In this document: positions 61,298 to 64,000 of the stretch, piece after piece
How the letters are laid out: each line of letters starts with the position of its first letter
Position numbering within the stretch: position 1 is the stretch's first letter
Source: UBA4802 sp964509195
Lineage (GTDB): Bacteria; Spirochaetota; UBA4802; UB4802
Length of the DNA: 64,000 nucleotides
Assembly: GCA_964509195.1 (NCBI GenBank)
Contig: CAZDWJ010000001.1
Coordinates: forward strand, 620,001-684,000
Reading direction: 5' to 3'
Made by a program: the position numbers and the translations under genes
The notes under the pieces: generated by a model
What the model was told of the DNA's origin: nothing
Seen by the model: only the letters and a program-made list of their open reading frames with translations
The model's database searches: none

Positions 61298-63115
61298 ATG
61301 AAAAAATTTTTGTATATACCAAAACTCTCAGCTGTTGCATACATTGTGGCTGATGCTGCTAGTATTATTACGGGCTATGGTATTGCTGCACAGTTGCTGT
61401 CATATTCCCTTTATATGTCATTTATAACACCACTGTTACATTTGCTGTGTGTGATTGTTGGGCTGTATTGTACGCAGAGCTATCGCATACTATGGCCCTA
61501 TGCTACGCTACAGGATTTCAACCGTGTACTTATAGGGTTTACTGGGGGCACGCTGGTTCTATTTTTGTTTATAAATTTTATGCTTTTAGCTGATAGCAAG
61601 ATACTTTTTGTGGCAAGTGCCAGTGGGCTTGTGTTACTAATTGCGTATCGTGTAACTATCCGTGAAACAAAGCAAAAGATTAAAGTCCCTCATAAGAAAT
61701 CAAAGATTATTCTTGTTGCTGGTGCAGGTGAAGCAGGGAGAACACTGCTTGCTGAATTTAAGCGGGATGGCAGAGCTAGTAACATTATAGGTTTTGTGGA
61801 TGATGATAAACGAAAAGTGGGGACATTGCTCTGTGGGAAGCCTGTTCTTGGTATGACTGATGACATACCTTCAATTGTGGAACAATATCATGTAAAAGAA
61901 TGTATACTGGCAATGCCGTCAGCTCCTCAGAAAGAAATTGACCGTATTATAAAAATTATCCGCAGCTGTGAAAATGTCACTATTTCTATCTTGCCAGCGG
62001 TAACAAAACTATTTGAAAAGGCTCTGACTCCGGAATTGCGCGGGATAGGTGTTGAAGAATTAATAGGCCGTGAGGAAATAGAAATCGATAGCTCATTAAT
62101 GGAAGACTATTGCAAAAATAAAACAGTGCTGGTGACAGGAGCGGGAGGTAGCATTGGGTCTGAGATTTGCAGGCAGCTTTTGCAGTTTAAAGCAGGGCGT
62201 ATTGTTGCCATTGGCAGAGGCGAATACTCATTATACAATTTACAGCAAACACTTGGAGAATATGCACGGTACTTTGAAAATGCTGATATTGAGTACTATA
62301 TTGCTGACATTAATGATGCTGTGCGTATGCACAAAATCATAGAGAAAGAAAAGCCTGACGTAGTATTTCATGCTGCGGCCCATAAGTATGTTGATATTAT
62401 GGAGCACAATCCTCAGGAAGCCCTACGCAATAACTGCCTTGGCACACGCACGGTATTAGAGGCAGCGCGTAGCGCTGGGGTGCAGCAGTTTGTGTGTATT
62501 TCTACAGATAAGGCAGTGCGGCCTGTAAGTGTTATGGGTGCAAGCAAACGTATGGCTGAGATTATTACACTAACATATAATTCCACAGATATGCGTACGT
62601 GTTGCGTGCGTTTTGGTAATGTTATTGGCAGTCGCGGTTCTGTTATTCCTCTTTTTTATCAGCAGATTGCAAAAGGCGGACCTGTTACCATTACCCATCC
62701 TGAGATGACTCGCTACTTTATGAGTATCCCTGAGGCGGTGATGCTTGTTATCAATGCTGCAGTGCTTTCAAAAGGTGGTGAAATCTTTGTGCTTGATATG
62801 GGAAGGCAGTACAGGGTAGAGGACGTTGCACGCAATTTAATAAAGCTTTTAGGATATGAACCCAACGTCGATATACCGATTGTATACACGGGCATTCGCC
62901 CTGGAGAAAAATTGCAGGAAGATTTGTGGAATTATGGGGAGGAGCTTATGCCAACAATTCATAAAAAAATATTTAAGATTGCTCACAATGGATACGATGC
63001 GCTATCGGTACAAAAAATAAATAATTTAACTCCAGAATATGTGCAGAGCTTAAATGAAGAAGAATGCAAACATTTAATTAAAGCAATAGTTAGCGATTTT
63101 GAGCATAGCGGCTGA
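61298..63115 (+). CDS. Membrane nucleoside-diphosphate-sugar 4,6-dehydratase (CapD/FlaA1/WbpM type)
   Basis: A 605-residue membrane protein. Residues about 15-110 carry four TM helices. About 130-245 is a first Rossmann domain (LVAGAGEAGRTLLAEF). From about 270 is the catalytic SDR domain with VLVTGAGGSIGSEI and FHAAAHKYVDIMEHNP; the catalytic site reads MGASKRMAE, with methionine in place of the usual tyrosine, as in WbpM-like UDP-GlcNAc 4,6-dehydratases (SMK rather than SYK). It is 2 bp behind the aminotransferase, so they form one unit. Confidence 0.92.
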   Translation: MKKFLYIPKLSAVAYIVADAASIITGYGIAAQLLSYSLYMSFITPLLHLLCVIVGLYCTQSYRILWPYATLQDFNRVLIGFTGGTLVLFLFINFMLLADSKILFVASASGLVLLIAYRVTIRETKQKIKVPHKKSKIILVAGAGEAGRTLLAEFKRDGRASNIIGFVDDDKRKVGTLLCGKPVLGMTDDIPSIVEQYHVKECILAMPSAPQKEIDRIIKIIRSCENVTISILPAVTKLFEKALTPELRGIGVEELIGREEIEIDSSLMEDYCKNKTVLVTGAGGSIGSEICRQLLQFKAGRIVAIGRGEYSLYNLQQTLGEYARYFENADIEYYIADINDAVRMHKIIEKEKPDVVFHAAAHKYVDIMEHNPQEALRNNCLGTRTVLEAARSAGVQQFVCISTDKAVRPVSVMGASKRMAEIITLTYNSTDMRTCCVRFGNVIGSRGSVIPLFYQQIAKGGPVTITHPEMTRYFMSIPEAVMLVINAAVLSKGGEIFVLDMGRQYRVEDVARNLIKLLGYEPNVDIPIVYTGIRPGEKLQEDLWNYGEELMPTIHKKIFKIAHNGYDALSVQKINNLTPEYVQSLNEEECKHLIKAIVSDFEHSG

Positions 63116-63191
63116 TATACATCACCGTGAAAATATGGAAACTCGTTTGATGAGATGATCATAAAACTACTTATAATAGATAGTTATATTT

Positions 63192-64000
63192 TTAAAAACT
63201 CTTCTCTATCCACCCCCCAAAAAGGATTGCACCATTATCGTCGTAGCATACAACTGCCTGCCCTGGTGTGATGCTTGCCTGGGGGGATTCAAAAGTTATG
63301 GTGAGTGTATCGTTTTGATATGTGGCGAATGCTTTAAAAGGTTTTTGTGTTGAACGGGTTTTAATCCACACGAAAGTATTATGGGCGACAGTTACTTTCA
63401 TAAAAGTAACCTGTGAGGCAATAAGGCCATTTGCCAAAAGTTCGTCTTTGCTTCCTACGATGACGCGATTATTCACCGCATCGATAGCTATGACGTACAG
63501 AGGATGTTCCCAGGCAATGCCAAGCCCCCTTCGCTGACCAATTGTATAGTGGTGAATGCCTTTATGCCTTCCAATCACTTTACCACTGGTGGTGACGATG
63601 TCGCCTTTTGGTGGTTTGTAGCTAAGCCGCTGTTCAATAAAGCGCGGATAATCATTGTCCTGCACAAAACATACTTCCTGGCTTTCAGGACGGTGTGCGG
63701 TTGGCAGCTTCATTTCATTTGCAATTGAGCGTATATACTGTTTGGTGTAGTGCCCTAACGGGAGAACAAGGTGCAATAAAATCTCCTGTGAAAGATTAAA
63801 CAAAAAATATGATTGATCCTTGTTTGCATCAATGCCCTGTTTAATGTAGTACCTGTCATTTTTATATACAGACGCATAATGACCTGTTGCCAGCGCATCA
63901 CAACCAATTTCTTTTGCAATCTCCAGAAGCTTTGGGAATTTGATATACGCGTTGCAGTTAATGCAGGGGCTTGGTGTGCGTCCTTTAATGTATTCACGGC
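63192..64000 (-). CDS. mnmA: tRNA 2-thiouridylase MnmA, C-terminal part (cut at the right edge)
   Basis: The minus-strand frame is open from the window edge (first codon at 63998) to the stop at 63192, 268 residues. It reads GRTPSPCINCNAYIKFPKL with the first catalytic cysteine, then ALATGHYASV, KDQSYFLFNL, the second catalytic cysteine in SQEVCFVQDND, and the terminal beta domain (PLYVIAIDAVNNRVIVG, VVCYDDNGAILFGGWI). MnmA sulfurates U34 of some tRNAs. The N-terminal ATP pyrophosphatase motif lies outside. It complements the MnmC2-like gene at 29600. Confidence 0.93.
   Translation of the reverse strand, partial: REYIKGRTPSPCINCNAYIKFPKLLEIAKEIGCDALATGHYASVYKNDRYYIKQGIDANKDQSYFLFNLSQEILLHLVLPLGHYTKQYIRSIANEMKLPTAHRPESQEVCFVQDNDYPRFIEQRLSYKPPKGDIVTTSGKVIGRHKGIHHYTIGQRRGLGIAWEHPLYVIAIDAVNNRVIVGSKDELLANGLIASQVTFMKVTVAHNTFVWIKTRSTQKPFKAFATYQNDTLTITFESPQASITPGQAVVCYDDNGAILFGGWIEKSF

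Noticed and set aside
63755..63997. An 80-residue minus-strand frame at the right edge
   Set aside because: The neighbouring frame on the same strand reads as continuous MnmA with its cysteine motif, so this frame is a shadow.
1..64000. CRISPR arrays, tRNA and rRNA genes, IS elements and prophage genes
   Set aside because: I looked for regularly spaced repeats, CCA-ending cloverleafs, rRNA-like stretches, transposases and phage structural genes and saw none; a covariance-model scan would be needed to exclude a tRNA.

Overview
The window looks like chromosomal DNA of a Gram-negative, AT-rich bacterium (about 38% GC by eye), most likely a spirochaete or a close relative. This is inference. The support is a FecR-domain lipoprotein, many lipoproteins and small secreted beta-barrels ending in Phe, a 7TM/GAF/SpoIIE phosphatase, several large TPR/HEAT proteins of spirochaete style, and the order rimP-nusA-infB-rbfA-truB-rpsO-pnp-M16 protease. 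There is no rRNA, tRNA, phage, IS element or CRISPR array that I can support. A run of 10 Ns at 56313-56322 shows that this is a draft assembly.

Layout. 1-9262: mazG, a decayed PIN toxin, glyA, a FecR lipoprotein closed by two tandem terminators, an MBL hydrolase, an L-2-hydroxyglutarate oxidase-like gene, ugd and a small outer-membrane barrel. 9263-21395: tsaC, pgi and tmk, then overlapping genes for a two-TM/GAF protein with a degenerate phosphatase domain, an active RsbU-like phosphatase, an SppA protease fused to a barrel-like N-terminus, and two tandem paralogues with a CsgG/TolB-like part and a shared membrane motif. 21452-26889: carA, nrdJ, prmA and a second MBL hydrolase. 26937-32624: a lipoprotein hydrolase, a long intergenic region holding a TetR-like operator and an unassigned structured RNA, then a DUF167 gene, a lipoprotein, an MnmC-type methyltransferase, an unknown 568-aa protein and yjbQ. 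32725-40900: a MoxR/VWA pair, TPR proteins, an orphan OppF-type ATPase and a 1030-aa HEAT-like protein. 41006-50684: the transcription/translation operon from rimP to the M16 protease, with a terminator-like hairpin in its leader. 50999-54102: a secreted lipase and its membrane-anchored foldase. 54562-63115: a winged-helix regulator overlapping a NusG paralogue, a DUF2177 protein, a 1003-aa repeat protein, a second barrel, and two surface-sugar genes (DegT aminotransferase and CapD/FlaA1-type dehydratase). The window ends inside mnmA.

Three things stand out. First, the octamer RCTATCGC (30 heptamer cores, 9 of them extended to GAGCTATCGC) is far more frequent than base composition predicts and resembles an uptake-type or HIP1-type genomic repeat. 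Second, 28515-28675 looks like an independently transcribed five-hairpin RNA that I cannot assign to a family. Third, a foldase-dependent lipase system with three pre-peptidase-like domains sits in what appears to be a non-proteobacterial genome. Dispersed palindromic repeats (about 115 bp, near 28975 and 46798) and several promoter-embedded palindromes are further unexplained structure.
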